Shown: one piece after another, positions 1 through 10,929 of the stretch
Layout of the letters: each line of letters opens with the position of its first letter
Position numbering within the stretch: the stretch's first letter is position 1
Assembly (NCBI RefSeq): GCF_032854445.1
Contig: NC_088304.1
Coordinates: forward strand, 15,415,850 to 15,479,849
DNA: 64,000 bases
Reading direction: 5' to 3'
DNA from: Liolophura sinensis
Taxonomy: Eukaryota; Mollusca; Polyplacophora; Chitonida; Chitonidae
Program-made: the position numbers and the translations under genes
Notes under the pieces: model-generated
Databases searched by the model: none
The model's input: only the letters and a program-made list of their open reading frames with translations
Told to the model about the DNA's origin: nothing

Positions 1-76
1 ACTGCGGGACCTGAGGGAAGAGTTCACAGACACGCAGCGTCGTGAGATGGAGGCCAGTCAGCGCAAACAGGAACTG
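1..76 (+). CDS. Myosin XVIII-like protein, internal coiled-coil exon (partial)
   Basis: This is the 3' part of a coding exon cut by the window edge. Frame starts at base 2 and gives 25 residues, LRDLREEFTDTQ followed by RREMEASQRKQEL. These are charged with heptad-like spacing, as in a myosin tail coiled coil. The exon ends at a donor (CTG then GTGAGT at 77) in phase 0, which matches the acceptor at 1616/1617. Assignment to class XVIII rests on the next exon. The motor domain must lie to the left of the window. Confidence 0.8.
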
Positions 77-563
77 GTGAGTGGCATGGCATGGCTATGT
101 GACTGATATCAGTGGTAACTTTTACAGTACATGTACTTAGTAAAGCAAATCTTTTTTTCTTTTGTAAATGCCCTCTGGATTGTAGTGTTATAAAGGTCAT
201 GTGATTTATGGGGAAAGTTACAAATTCATATAAAAAACTTCATTTACAAAGTTTAGTGAAAGGAGACCTAAGTGGATTTCTGTGTTGAATGGAAAGTGCA
301 TGTGTGTATTTTCAAATGACTTAACATTGATTTCAGTAAGTACAACTCACACTAGTTATGAGACTGGTATTGTGAGACGTACCCGCCCACTGTTCTGTGT
401 GTTCTGTGGGGACCATTGGCTTTTGATAGCCTGTGACATATGTGTGCATACATTACAAAACACTCAGAACAGCACCGGATATTAATTGTGAACAAGTAAT
501 CGCTTTCACAGTACCTTCTTGCTCGTATTTGTCAGCATTTTTTTGTAAAGGACATCTTGGTTA

Positions 564-592
564 TAAATCTTGGTTATAAAAACCAAGATTTA
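564..592. repeat. Perfect 12-bp hairpin in intron
   Basis: Bases 564-575 (TAAATCTTGGTT) are the exact reverse complement of 581-592, with a 5-base spacer. It lies in the first intron about 60 bases before the 24-bp array. Function unknown; it may be a remnant of a small foldback element. Confidence 0.8.
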
Positions 593-652
593 AGTGAGGT
601 GAAATACAAGAAAAGCTTAGAAAAATTGGTTTATGAAGTTGTGTGGAATTGA

Positions 653-1310
653 ACCATACAGATATAATGTCACGGGACCATACAGATATAATGGCATGGG
701 ACCATACAGATATAATGGCACTGGACCATACAGATATAATGTCACGGGACCATACAGATATAATGGCATGGGACCATACAGATATAATGGCATGGGACCA
801 TACAGATATAATGGCACGGGACCATGCAGATATAATGTCACGGGACCATACAGATATAATGGCATGGGACCGGACCTTACAGACATGATGGCACGAGACC
901 ATACAGATATAATGGCACGGGACCATACAGATATAATGGCACGGGGCCATACAGATATAATAGCACGTGACCATACAGATATAATGGCACGGGACCATAC
1001 AGATATAATGGCACGGAACCATACAGATATAATGGCATGGGACCGGACCATACAGATATAATGGCACGAGACCATACAGATATAATGGCACGGGACCATA
1101 CAGATATAATGGCACTTGACCATACAGATATAATGGCACGGGACCATACAGATATAATGGCACGGGACCATACAGATATAATGACATGGGACCATACAGA
1201 TATAATGGCATGGGACCATACAGATATTATGGCACTGGACCATACAGATATAATGGCACGGGACCATACAGATATAATGGCACGGGACCATACAGATATA
1301 ATGGCATGGG
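653..1310. repeat. 24-bp intronic minisatellite, 27 units
   Basis: Unit is roughly ACCATACAGATATAATGG plus CACGGG. It repeats 27 times head to tail with single-base variants (CATGGG, CACTGG, GTCACGGG). Two units carry a 5-base insertion (GACCGG form at 861-876 and 1034-1049), 173 bp apart, which is seven units plus five bases and points to an internal higher-order duplication. Because 24 is divisible by three, long open frames exist on both strands (HTDIMARD, GPYRYNGT or LYGPVPLY repeats). The array lies wholly inside the intron 77-1616, so I read these frames as by-products and not as a protein. Confidence 0.95.
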
Positions 1311-1616
1311 TTTCATTAAACTACAACATAACTAAGACTCTGATTGAGAACAAGGCACATAATCTTTTGGTTGTCTTTAATGTGATGTTTGAAAGTTTGG
1401 TTAACACATGCAGTAACATGTGAGTGGATATTTGGGAGTCTTATTATTTGTAGGTATGTGGAATAAACGATTGTAATGATGCATATTGTAAAAATGAGAG
1501 AGCAGAGTACATTTTAGTGCACCCTTAATCTTAGATGAAGTCAACATATTTGCTGATTGGAAAAAACGGCATCCTGGAAACCAAATGTAAATCTGTACCC
1601 TTGTGTGATTGTGCAG

Positions 1617-1753
1617 GAAACGAGGATAGAGGAGCTGGAGACAGACTACGAGCAGAGTCAGTCTGATCTCAAACTGGCCTTCAAGAGAATCGCTGACCTT
1701 CAGGCTGCCCTTGAGGATGACATGGATAGTGATGACAGTCTGCTGCTAGACAG
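1617..1753 (+). CDS. Myosin XVIII-like protein, end of coiled coil and acidic hinge
   Basis: This exon begins after a TGTGTGATTGTGCAG acceptor and ends at CAG/GTGAGC. It encodes 45 residues plus two bases: ETRIEELETDYEQ, then SQSDLKLAFKRIADLQAALE, then the acidic DDMDSDDSLLLD. From memory of the family, an LKLAFKRI-DLQAA-ED stretch followed by an acidic Ser/Asp region is characteristic of the distal tail of vertebrate MYO18A, an F-actin-associated, ATPase-poor myosin of Golgi and cell cortex. The phase-2 end matches the exon at 2800. MYO18A or MYO18B ancestry cannot be decided from this piece. Confidence 0.85.
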
Positions 1754-2407
1754 GTGAGCAAATTGAGTCTGCGTTAGCAGAAACAAGGACGTTAGAATCC
1801 AACCTTATGGATCTTTTGGGTTATCAAGCGTTCACTTTTTTTTATACAGGCTTGACTAGTGAGGTTGTAACGTATGGAGAGCAACTCTTGCTGGTTCGGC
1901 TGTTGCTTTTAGTGAAAAGAATTGTCAGGTAGTTGGTGAAGGACAATTGTTTTACTCCCTGACAACCCAGTTTCCCTTGTTATACCAGTGAAATGTTCTC
2001 CTTGACTATAGTAGTACGCATCATTCAAATAAATAATAATTCTCAGAGGGGTTGTAAGACGCTTATGGGAGGTGTGCTGATAGTTTTTTTCCATGGACCT
2101 GTTTTGTTTTGGTTTGTACTGCTAGACTAATAATGCAGCACAAAACAGTTGTCGAGCACAAGTCAAAGCTGGTACACCCCATTAGCCTGTGATAAACAAG
2201 TGTTTTAACCAACTGCTTCTGGAATGACTTGTGTTACCATTGAGTTACTTGGTTTCCTAACCATAATTCTGAGTGCTCTCATGCATAAATACATAGTAGA
2301 AACATTAATTTCTGTGCAGTGGCGACTTGAGTGGAATTTACAGTTGGTCTCTGGCAGGAATGAACAATAGAGTGTACAAAACTTGGCCTTGTTTATGCGG
2401 GAAAGGT

Positions 2408-2564
2408 GGTCATGGGTTTCCCCCAAGCTCTGCCCGGTTTTCTCCCATCATAATGCTAACCGCCATCGTATAAATGAAATATTGTTGAGTATAGGGTAAA
2501 ACACCAATCAAATAAAATAAATAAATAAATTTTACGAATACCAGTCAAATGAAATAAATAAATG
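2408..2564 (+). mobile_element. SINE-A, 5'-truncated copy in the last intron
   Basis: Contains the 3' half of the window's main SINE (CATGGGTTTCCCCC, CTGCCCGG, GTATAAATGAAATATT, AAAACACCAATCAAATAAA). It is flanked by a 13-bp TSD with one mismatch, ATGCGGGAAAGGT at 2395-2407 and ATGCGAGAAAGGT at 2565-2577. A 5'-truncated end plus a TSD is the pattern of target-primed reverse transcription. Confidence 0.85.
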
Positions 2565-2799
2565 ATGCGAGAAAGGTTTAGACGTAACTCACCAGTCAAG
2601 TAAGATTACATGAATGTGTAGCTAATTCAAACGAGTTTGCAAAAAGGATGGCAATGAATATGATTCTCATGTGTTCCCCAATTTCACGAGTTTCATTTCT
2701 AGGAGGCCGTTCATTGAAAATTTGTCATTATGCAAGTCAGTAGATACATCAGGTAATCTGTCAATCTGTTACTGAAGCCTTGCTGTTATCTCCCCACAG

Positions 2800-2992
2800 T
2801 GATGATGATGATGAAGATGACAGTGAGGATGACGGCCAGGACTTGGCCACCTTCATCAAGAACAACACGGGTCACTCGTCGCGTAGCCGCAGCTATGGCA
2901 GCAGCGTCAGCTCACAGTACTCCAAGGCCAACTCATCATTCACGGAGTTACAGCCTGACAGCCCCGTGGGCATTCTGCTGGAGCACAGTTAG
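2800..2992 (+). CDS. Myosin XVIII-like protein, acidic and Ser-rich C-terminal exon
   Basis: The acceptor is TCTCCCCACAG at 2799. The first base completes the AGT codon started in the previous exon. It encodes SDDDDEDDSEDDGQDLATF, then IKNNTGHSSRSRSYGSSVSS, then a tail ending SPVGILLEHS and the stop at 2990-2992. The acidic run followed by a Ser/Arg-rich non-helical tailpiece fits the end of a myosin XVIII tail, a likely target of phosphorylation. The last codons overlap a possible weak donor (ACA/GTTAGT at 2988), so an isoform could skip this stop; see the exon at 5304. Confidence 0.85.
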
Positions 2993-3137
2993 TGTACAGC
3001 CTCGGGAGTGGTGCTGTTGGTGGTAGTGATGGTGGTGGGTAGCCTGCATGGGTTTAGAACTCTGGGTGTGGGCTGATAAACCCTGATTTCATAACCTCTC
3101 TTATAATTGTCGTACTTTGTGTTCTCACAAACATGTA

Positions 3138-3407
3138 GGGGGCTTCCCTGGCTCAATTGGTTAGCGTGCCAGGGCAGCATAATGACCCAGAAGCCTCTCA
3201 CCAATGAGTTCGCTGTGAGTTTAAGTCCAGCTCATGCTGGCTTCCTCTCCAGTTGTAAATGGGAAGGTCTACAAGCAACCTGCGGATGGTCGTAGGTTTC
3301 TCCCAGTTCTGCCCGGTTTCCTCCCACCATAATGCTGGCTGCCGTCTTATAAGTGAAATATTCTTGAGTACGGCGTAAAACACCAATCAAATAAATAAAA
3401 TAAATAA
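3138..3407 (+). mobile_element. SINE-A, full-length copy with TSD
   Basis: The clearest full-length member. The tRNA-like head has an A-box (TGGCTCAATTGGTTAGCG, near 3149) and a B-box-like GAGTTTAAGTCCAG, then a body with CTCATGCTGGCTTCCTCTCC, then the common 3' domain and an AAATAAAT tail. The 11-bp TSD ACAAACATGTA is exact at 3127-3137 and 3408-3418. It lies 145 bases behind the myosin stop codon in the sense orientation, so it is probably in the 3' UTR, and its tail supplies several AATAAA motifs that could act as a poly(A) signal. Confidence 0.93.
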
Positions 3408-4368
3408 ACAAACATGTAAGCTGAGGAACACCTTTATGTTTTTTTTCCTCTTAAGTAACAGTTACAAAGTTAGGCACCTCAGAAATTGTGTTCTGAACAT
3501 TACCTCAGTGTTAAATTTTCTTTCTTATGAATTTTTACTTTTCTGAATGATTGCAAGTTTTAAGGAAGTATACTACATGGTTATATGATTCTCATGAATG
3601 AGAAAAAGTTTCACACTCGTGAAATATGAAGTTGTTCAGAAAAGAATTTATATTGTTCATATGAAATGCAGTTTTCATCGGACAAACATTGAAAGTCGAA
3701 TATAAAGCAGCGACTAATTGTTAAACTTTTGAGTTTCACGAGCCTCTCACTTCATATTTAAATTTAATACAGAGAGGTTATATGCGTGGTTGGATAGCTT
3801 AGTTGGCCTGGTTATGGTGGCATCTGTTCTGAGGATGGACAATGTTAGGTGTCCAGTCAGTAAGGCCTCAGTGCTCTCCCCCTGGTTGTGTCATTTTGAA
3901 TAGAGAAATGCTTACCCTTTCATCCCATTGCAAAAGAGATTGCCTTACATAAAAATTGTCAATATAAAGAACCAAAGAAAGAACACATTGGCCATAAAGA
4001 TGAAGTGTAAAACCACCACTTCGCAGAACATTTGGACAGAAAAAATTATTTTAGTTGAATTCGTAAGGGATTTTTAAGTAGACTCAGTTCATAAAAGGTG
4101 AGGATTGTATAACATTGTGATGTAATGGTCTTGAAGGATTGGGCTTTGATGTTACTCTGGCACTTTTTCAGTCATATTGTGCCGAAGTTGGTGGTGAGAC
4201 GAAACATTTGTGATGTGATGAACGTAATGTTTATGTCCTCAGTTGTATACAGAGTATTAACCTGACTGATGTAGTACATGGCACAATATCTTAACATGTC
4301 ACCTAGAAATCAAGTACTTTGTAGAATGCACATGTTTAACCCATTAAAATAAGGAGGTAGGTTTCTAA

Positions 4369-4882
4369 AGCCCCGTTCAGACTATCCAACATCACTCAAC
4401 ATTTTGTTGACTCAACAAGAGTCAATTTAAAGTTGAATGAACAAGTTGAGACGTGTTGAGTAGTCTGGACATGTTCAACAACACTCAACACTATCCCACA
4501 CAGTTGAATCGGAAACGTGCATGTGTATTTTTTGTCAACAAGTTCAGTGAAGTTGAGTGAAAGTAGCCAATCAGTGGGCGTGTGGAAATAACGTGACCGT
4601 CGTAAAGCACAGGAGCTGGGCAAAATGGCGACCAAAAGAGAGAAACTGGTCTGGCGATGAGATGTCCTCTGCGCGGAACAGCCATGACAGTGAGCGCAGC
4701 CAATAAACCCACGACATGATTCTTCTGCCTGCTTGCCAGTGTGTCTCATGCATTGGAGAGAAAATATGGGGATGTTTGTAGCGTGGATGGGACACTCAAC
4801 TTACCTCAACAGCATTCAACTTGCCTTTGACTCTTTTTGAGTCAACAAAAGTTGAGTGATGTTGGATAGTCTGGACTCGGCT
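4369..4882. mobile_element. Non-autonomous PIF/Harbinger-type MITE, 514 bp
   Basis: The left end AGCCCCGTTCAGACTATCC and the inverted right end AGCCGAGTCCAGACTATCC form imperfect terminal inverted repeats that continue inward through CAACATCACTCAAC, TTTGTTGACTCAA and AGAGTCAA, about 50 bp. Both sides carry a 3-bp TAA duplication (4366-4368 and 4883-4885), the size and sequence (TWA) usual for PIF/Harbinger elements. The interior repeats the motif TTGAGT/ACTCAA many times, like subterminal transposase-binding sites. No transposase is present. It lies in or just past the 3' region of the myosin gene. Confidence 0.85.
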
Positions 4883-5303
4883 TAAATCCACACTGCATTG
4901 TGGGTGTTTGGGGTGCAGTAAGGAACAAATATCTGTCTGCTTCTTATCAGTCAACTTCTTAACATGTAGGTTTGATGCTGGTTGTGGTTAGGCGGTGGTA
5001 GAAATCTTGATTATTAACATTTCAAAGGGCATTTTCTTTGAAATTGTGCATACTGCAGTGAAATGGGAGCTTTAAATTTGACTTCTAGAAGACTTATTGT
5101 AAGGGAGATAACTCTGGAGACATAACAGTATGAAGCCTGTTCAGATTTCATGCAAATTGGTCTTGCTTCTTCAATTATGGTATATATGTTGATAATGGCC
5201 TTTTTGTTTTTTGTTAATGTAATTCTTGTTTTCTTGTATGAAATTAACTTTGGTCTTGTTGCTTTGTGTTCACCGTAGTCTTTTTTTCTGTTTGTGTTGA
5301 CAG

Positions 5304-5445
5304 ACTCCTCGACAGAGGCGTGATGAAGAGCCTGGTAGATCCTGTGTACATACCCCCCTGTCACTACTCAATACTTCACCTTAATCTAGGGCAGTGTGCA
5401 AATTCTCTGTTCTGGATTTTCATTGGACGCTTGTCATGCTTGTGA
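5304..5445 (+). CDS. Candidate alternative terminal exon of the myosin XVIII-like gene
   Basis: A long T-rich tract (5262-5300) ends in GTTGACAG at 5303, one of the best acceptors in the window. Joined to the phase-2 end of the exon at 1753, the frame reads RLLDRGVMKSLVDPVYIPPC and stays open to TGA at 5443-5445. Joined instead to a GTTAGT donor at 2988, it would give a short NSSTEA ending with TGA at 5321. The LLDRGVMKSL segment faintly resembles a DRVDGVKSW stretch I recall from the vertebrate MYO18A tail; this is weak. It may also be only a 3' UTR exon or unused. Confidence 0.35.
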
Positions 5446-8400
5446 CTATGGATTTCATTGGAAAATGCTGCAAGGCTTACACATGTAGTTGTAAATTATA
5501 ATTAAGGACGTGTGAGAATGCGTGGATTAATGCAGACTCAGTTGAAGGATTTTTTCCACTTTCACAAGTGGAAATCATAGTGTAGTCAGTAGAGCTGACG
5601 GAACTCGAGTTCTAATCAGAATCTGCAGTTTCCATTGGTTGGATGGCTCAGCCAGTGGCAGAGCTTGTGTGTTAAAACCTCTGTAGCTTGTATATTTCCT
5701 TCCTATATTCTACCCTCAGTGATACATATTTCTTAGGTGCTTTGAATTAGATGTATAGCGTGATTTATTTTGGTGGTAGTTTTTTTTATTCTTTATCATA
5801 AACAAAACCATTCTAACTTCAGGGAATTCGCAAACTTGATCCATGTCTCATTTGCATCACTTGTATATTGTTTTCCTTTTTGGTTTTTTTTTTCTGTGTA
5901 TCGTTTTGTCTTTATTTATTAACTGGTAATAACTACGCAAAGACTAATGACCTATATTCAGAACACATATTTTGCAAGATAAATGTAGATGACGGTTTTA
6001 CAAGACAAGGATACTTCCTTGGATTTTGTGGAAATTAGTAAATTAGCAAAGAAAGATCTCAAGTACACCGCAGATTTGATCTTTGATTTTGTGTCCTTCA
6101 TCATAGATTCAAAGTCATTTAATAACATTTCTTTATCAGGAAGGTGTGAATCTTTGAGAATGCTATCTCTTACCTAGAATAATGCTTTCCCAGGAAAGAT
6201 GTGAAGCTTTAAAAATGATGTCTCTCCAAGTGTCCTCAATTTTAATAGCTGTCTTATTGCCGGAAGATTGTTTGCCCATGGTTAATAATTAAATTAATAT
6301 TACATGTTCATATTCAATTAAAGATGTACAACATCTAAACAAAATGTATGGGATGTTTTAAACAAGTTTCGAAGGACTTTGGTATTCTATGCAGTTGAAT
6401 GCATTTAACTATCATTGTTTCTTTAAAAAATATTTAGACTGTGGAGACCTAGTAGACTTATGACTCAGACCATGTAGTTCTCACAGAGGGTAGCGCATTT
6501 GCTGAAATTAGTAGAAACATTTGCTTACAAGGAATGATCTGTAACCGTAGTTAAAATATGTTACTGTCCAAGAAGTTTTTTTTTGATTTTCATCTGAAGA
6601 TGAAGACTTCAATTTGGAAGAAAGACCACGTCTGTACAGACTTGAATTTTATACAAAAGTCGTCAGATCATTTAAATTGTAAATAGTACGTGAAATATAT
6701 CCAGCCATTGACTTCTACAATATGATACTGCCATTAGGCCTCTTCAAACCAATTATTGTGAGCCAAGGCCTTATTCTCCTCCGTCGTGCCAGTTCAATTT
6801 AAAAGGAAGTAGGATGAGTGTGAAATCCTCATGCATGGGATAATGGGTGAAAATCACATTGAATTGAAACTCTTTACCAAAGATCGCCTCTTATCTGCAC
6901 ATATTGCCAGTGTCACAATATTGTCCAAAGATTTATCGTACACAGTTTTTTTTTATGAAGTTACTGCTGAAATTGCATATTTGCGAATGAAAATGACAGG
7001 TTTGTTTTCCACCGGCGATCAACTTATCTCCCCTGGTTAGCCAAAGCAAATTGGCGAGCAGCGGAAACGTTGGACTAGCAATTCCTCTACTAACAGAAGG
7101 TGCCTTATCGTATCACAAGTGCCAAGTTTAGTAAGATCTTCAACAAAAGGGACTCCCATCTAACGTAACCGTGGCATAATGGAGTCCTCAGAACATCGCT
7201 TAGCTTAAATAAGGCGTGCATCCAGCCTCAATTAGCGTGCCAGAGAATGGGAGACTCGTTAACCTGCTTTTAAACTTGAGCAGGCCTGTACAGAACCATG
7301 TTCTCTTTGCTTTATTGTGTCACACTTTTTTAGGTGCGACTTTGACCTCTCTGTGTAGCCAGCAAATGTAGCAGATTTAAAGGCTAACACTTCTGGAGTC
7401 AAACATAGGCAACATAATTCACCTTAGTAAATGGGATTGACGCATTGTCGTGACTACTTCGTGAAAGAGCCATGATTCTGCCACCATGTTCCAAAAAAAC
7501 AAACAAAAAAAAAACAACCCAGTCATTCAGTGAATATGCATATAAAATCTTTTGTAACTATACTAAAATACACCAGCCAAAGTGCAGTTATCTGATTCTA
7601 TCTGAGAAGCAGACATCTGTGCTTTGAATTCCAGGAAACCATAGCTTGTCGTTATAGCTACACGTACCGCTATTTTGCTGCCTCATTTTCATTGGGAATT
7701 TTTTTTTTCATAAAGAAAGTTCATTTTTCTCTGGACCAGTTTTTCTGTCGGTAAAACAGCATTTTTCCGTGAGGCCAGTTATACTACGCTTAGCTTACAT
7801 TAGACAAGACTTGGGTTTTTTTTTTTTATATAAATTTCTAAATGGTTAGTTTTGTAAGACATTATATCCCCTCATTTCTGTGTGCGGTTTGAGAACGGTG
7901 GTGTTGTAAGTATCTAAGTTCCTGATTTGCGTTTTTCCTCATTGTTTTCATCACAACGTCGTTGTCAGAAATATTCACGTAGCTGCAAAGCTGTGTGTGC
8001 CGGTGGGCATAGGCTGCGTTTGTCTAGTTATTTGTTTCAGTGCACTTCGTGTCAATAGATTTTAACTGAAGCGGACAAAGAAACGATTGATCTGTTAAAT
8101 GGGTACCGGAAGATGAGTGTTGCACAATTTCACCGAAGCCCAATCAATGTTTCCGGCTTGTCGTTAACTAGATTTGAAGAAATATCCATATGTATTTTTA
8201 CAGAAGTTGACTCATTCAATATGTTGTGTATGTTCAAGCGGCGAATTTGTTTGGAAAATAATGTATAACTTCGCCAGCTTGACCAGGGTTGGGTCTTCGG
8301 ACGTGCTGGCTGTAGACGTTTCTTCAGATCTAGTCAGCAACATGTTACTATACAGACAACCGTTACTAGATCTATCTTCACAGTGATATCAGATTATGAC

Positions 8401-9180
8401 GTCTTTCCAATTCAGAGTCACGGTCTCCAGCAGTGTTGATGTGTTTTTATGACAAAATCTTTTACATCTAGGAATCCCTGCTGCTCAATATTGCTGCTTT
8501 ATAAAATTCCTTGCCAAAACGATTTTTCGAGTCTCTTATGGCTTATTGTTTCCGATATGTTGTTAAAAATATGCTCAGAAAACACGCAAACTTTGACCTT
8601 CCATTGCGATTTTTCTTTGTTTTACCAGCAAATGTTTTGTTATAGGATATCTGTTGATAACTTGTTCATAATTCTGCATGATTGTTTTGCATACTTTAAC
8701 TGCTGTTTGTCTCTTTTTGCCTTCTTGTAGTTATCAACATTGTTAACTTATTGGTTGGTACTACGGAAAGCTGCTCTCTCTTCTGGTATGTTGAAATGGA
8801 CAGCAACTCTTTAATACCAAATTCACAGCTCAGACATACTGTACTTTTGTATTTTCTCACCCTGATGATATTAATTCCTTATGATTTCAAACGCGGTATC
8901 AAAAGAAATCAAATAACCCTTTCAATAGCATTTCTCAACCGGACATCAAGCGTTGGACTCGCAATATTTCAATAAAATGCCAGAAATCGAAATTTTGTAT
9001 TGGTTGTCTGATTTTCTTTTCCTTTCAGCTTGTATTCTTAAGTTGTTGAGTTTTGCCCGTACGTCTGTATGTTAATCTGAAAGTTTACTAAGGCATGAGT
9101 CTAGAATTTTACTTCTAAAGAGAGATAGACAAGCTCAGGCTAGTCGTAGCCTAAGCTGTATGCTAGGTATGTTACATTTA
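5446..9180 (+). other. Long repeat-poor stretch, possible 3' UTR
   Basis: No gene, SINE or tandem array is visible in about 3.7 kb, in contrast to one SINE per roughly 3 kb elsewhere. Only short AT-rich open frames occur. The only plain AATAAA on the + strand lies at 8971, followed by a GT/T-rich segment. A long 3' UTR of the myosin gene is one reading; chance is another. Confidence 0.3.
8971..8976 (+). promoter_or_regulatory. Candidate poly(A) signal AATAAA
   Basis: AATAAA followed within about 40 bases by TTTTGTATTGGTTGTCTG, a GT-rich downstream element. It is the first AATAAA on the + strand after the candidate exon at 5304. Usage is unknown. Confidence 0.3.
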
Positions 9181-9544
9181 ATCAAGCGTGACGACGCGGT
9201 TAGGGTTTAACACAGGAAGCCTGATCTCCACTGTCAGCCAATCGGGATCGATTCTGTATCCCTTTAAGAGGGTAAGTCTCGTGACTGGGTGGTTAGGATG
9301 CTTGTCTCTCAGTCGCCAGGACACACAATGTGGGGGACGTAACGCGGTTGTGAACAGGGAATTTCTAGATTCCCCAGGCGCTCAGTGTTCGTGGGACCTC
9401 GCGATAATAAGCGATTGACGACGTTCGTGTGGCAGTCTGACGTTCATTAAAGATCAGTTGTCTTCAACCAATATGGTGTGTATAACTGTACGTAACATGT
9501 GGGGAAGTTTGTCAGTAACAGTTGGATGGATTTCAAAGAGCACT

Positions 9545-9670
9545 TAACCTGCGGATGGCTGTGGGTCCCCCCATGCTCTTTCCGGTTTCCTCCTACCATA
9601 ATGCTGACCGCCGTCGTAGAAGTGAAATATCCTTGAGCACGTTGTAAAACATCAAAGAAATCAAATAAAT
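9545..9670 (+). mobile_element. SINE-A, truncated and diverged copy
   Basis: Starts at CCTGCGGATGGCTGTGGG and continues through CCTACCATAATGCTGACC and GTAGAAGTGAAATATCC to an eroded AAATCAAATAAA tail. Head is missing. No clear TSD. It is followed 44 bases later by a second copy in the same orientation. Confidence 0.8.
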
Positions 9671-9713
9671 GCCAAGGACTCTCCTTTTTCCCCATCCGCA
9701 AAACTGACCACTA

Positions 9714-9844
9714 ATTGCCAGCAACTTGCGAATGGTCATGGGTTTCTCTACTGCCTGTCCGGTTTCCTTCCACGACAATACTGGCCGCCGTCGTATAAGT
9801 GAAATATTCTTGAGTACGGCGTAAAACACCAAATAAATAAATAA
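9714..9844 (+). mobile_element. SINE-A, truncated copy
   Basis: Starts at TTGCCAGCAACTTGCGAATGG and ends in AACACCAAATAAATAAAT. The 3' domain GTCGTATAAGTGAAATATTC is intact. With the copy at 9545 it forms a tandem pair of same-strand insertions. Confidence 0.85.
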
Positions 9845-10929
9845 TCCTGCTGCTAAAACTCCACATGAAAGACAGAATTAAGACAACTAAGGTTTAACAG
9901 CACATTGGCAACGTTACAGCCATACCGTGCCGACCATATGAAAGTTGCTATATCCTTCTTTAGAAACATCAGTTCTTTTATTTGATTGTGCTGGAAGGTG
10001 CTGGGAGTGTACACAATGAAGATTTCATTGTCCGCTGCGATCTTAGACTCTACTTCATAGTAACTTGTATGGCCGGCAGCTTTGGCAGATTCATGTTGCT
10101 GGGCATGCTTTTGTAAGTCACGTGTTCGTTGCTTTTGATGAAAATCACGTCACCTTATATGAAATTATAACCCAGATTTCGTCGTTCCCGAAACAATTTC
10201 GACGAAATTTTTTTGAATTTTCCGTCGGCTTTAACCCATCATTTAGCTTAGTTCAAAGTAAACAGCGTGTGACTTTATTTTCTGTCTAACTGTGCTCTCT
10301 GAACTGCTGTGCGCTCTAGACGCCCAGAGCACTTATTAATGAGAAGCTGTCGTTCTCGTGGCCGTTTGCAAACACAAAGGCCCAGCTGAAATTGCCAACC
10401 AGTTTATGCGAAGACTATTAAAGCACGTTTGCCCTTTTCGCATTTGTCTACACCTCCCTCACGTGATCAATTATAGGATTAGCTGATCGGTATGGATCAT
10501 GCCATCGTCTGACCAGGAGAGGGAATCGTGCCCAGGTCTGATGTGGTACCCAGGAAGTCTAGTCCATTTCGTGTGGCAGGAATTGGTAAACACAGCAGGA
10601 GTGGTGTCGGGTTCATGTAGTCACGAAAGATTCGGGTTTTGTCCTCAAATATATCAGTTCATTGCCAATATGAGTAGATTTTCTTAGACTTTCTCATCCA
10701 GCAACTGGTGCCGAAACTGAGTAAAGAAAGCCAAACCAGCAACAGAGTTAGAGGGTAACATTTGGTTGTTTGCATTGTATATTGAATAAGGCTGTGTATT
10801 GGTTGCAATACAGAAAGTGTAAACAATGCAAGCTTTCTAGATCGCATTTGGTCACTTGAGTTGCAGTTGGATCTGGTTTGTTAAGTATCAACGATTTGTT
10901 GGATTGTCAGAACTGATCGCTTGCTCTTT

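Noticed and set aside
561-1423. Long open frames on both strands with HTDIMARD, GPYRYNGT or LYGPVPLY repeats
   Set aside because: They follow from the 24-bp period of an intronic minisatellite; several frames are open at once and no promoter or splice context supports any.
3785-3895. tRNA-like head (GATAGCTTAGTTGG)
   Set aside because: Only an A-box-like stretch; no B-box at the proper distance and no tail.
9250-9420. tRNA-like head (GACTGGGTGGTTAGG)
   Set aside because: No B-box or tail; similarity is limited to a short stretch.
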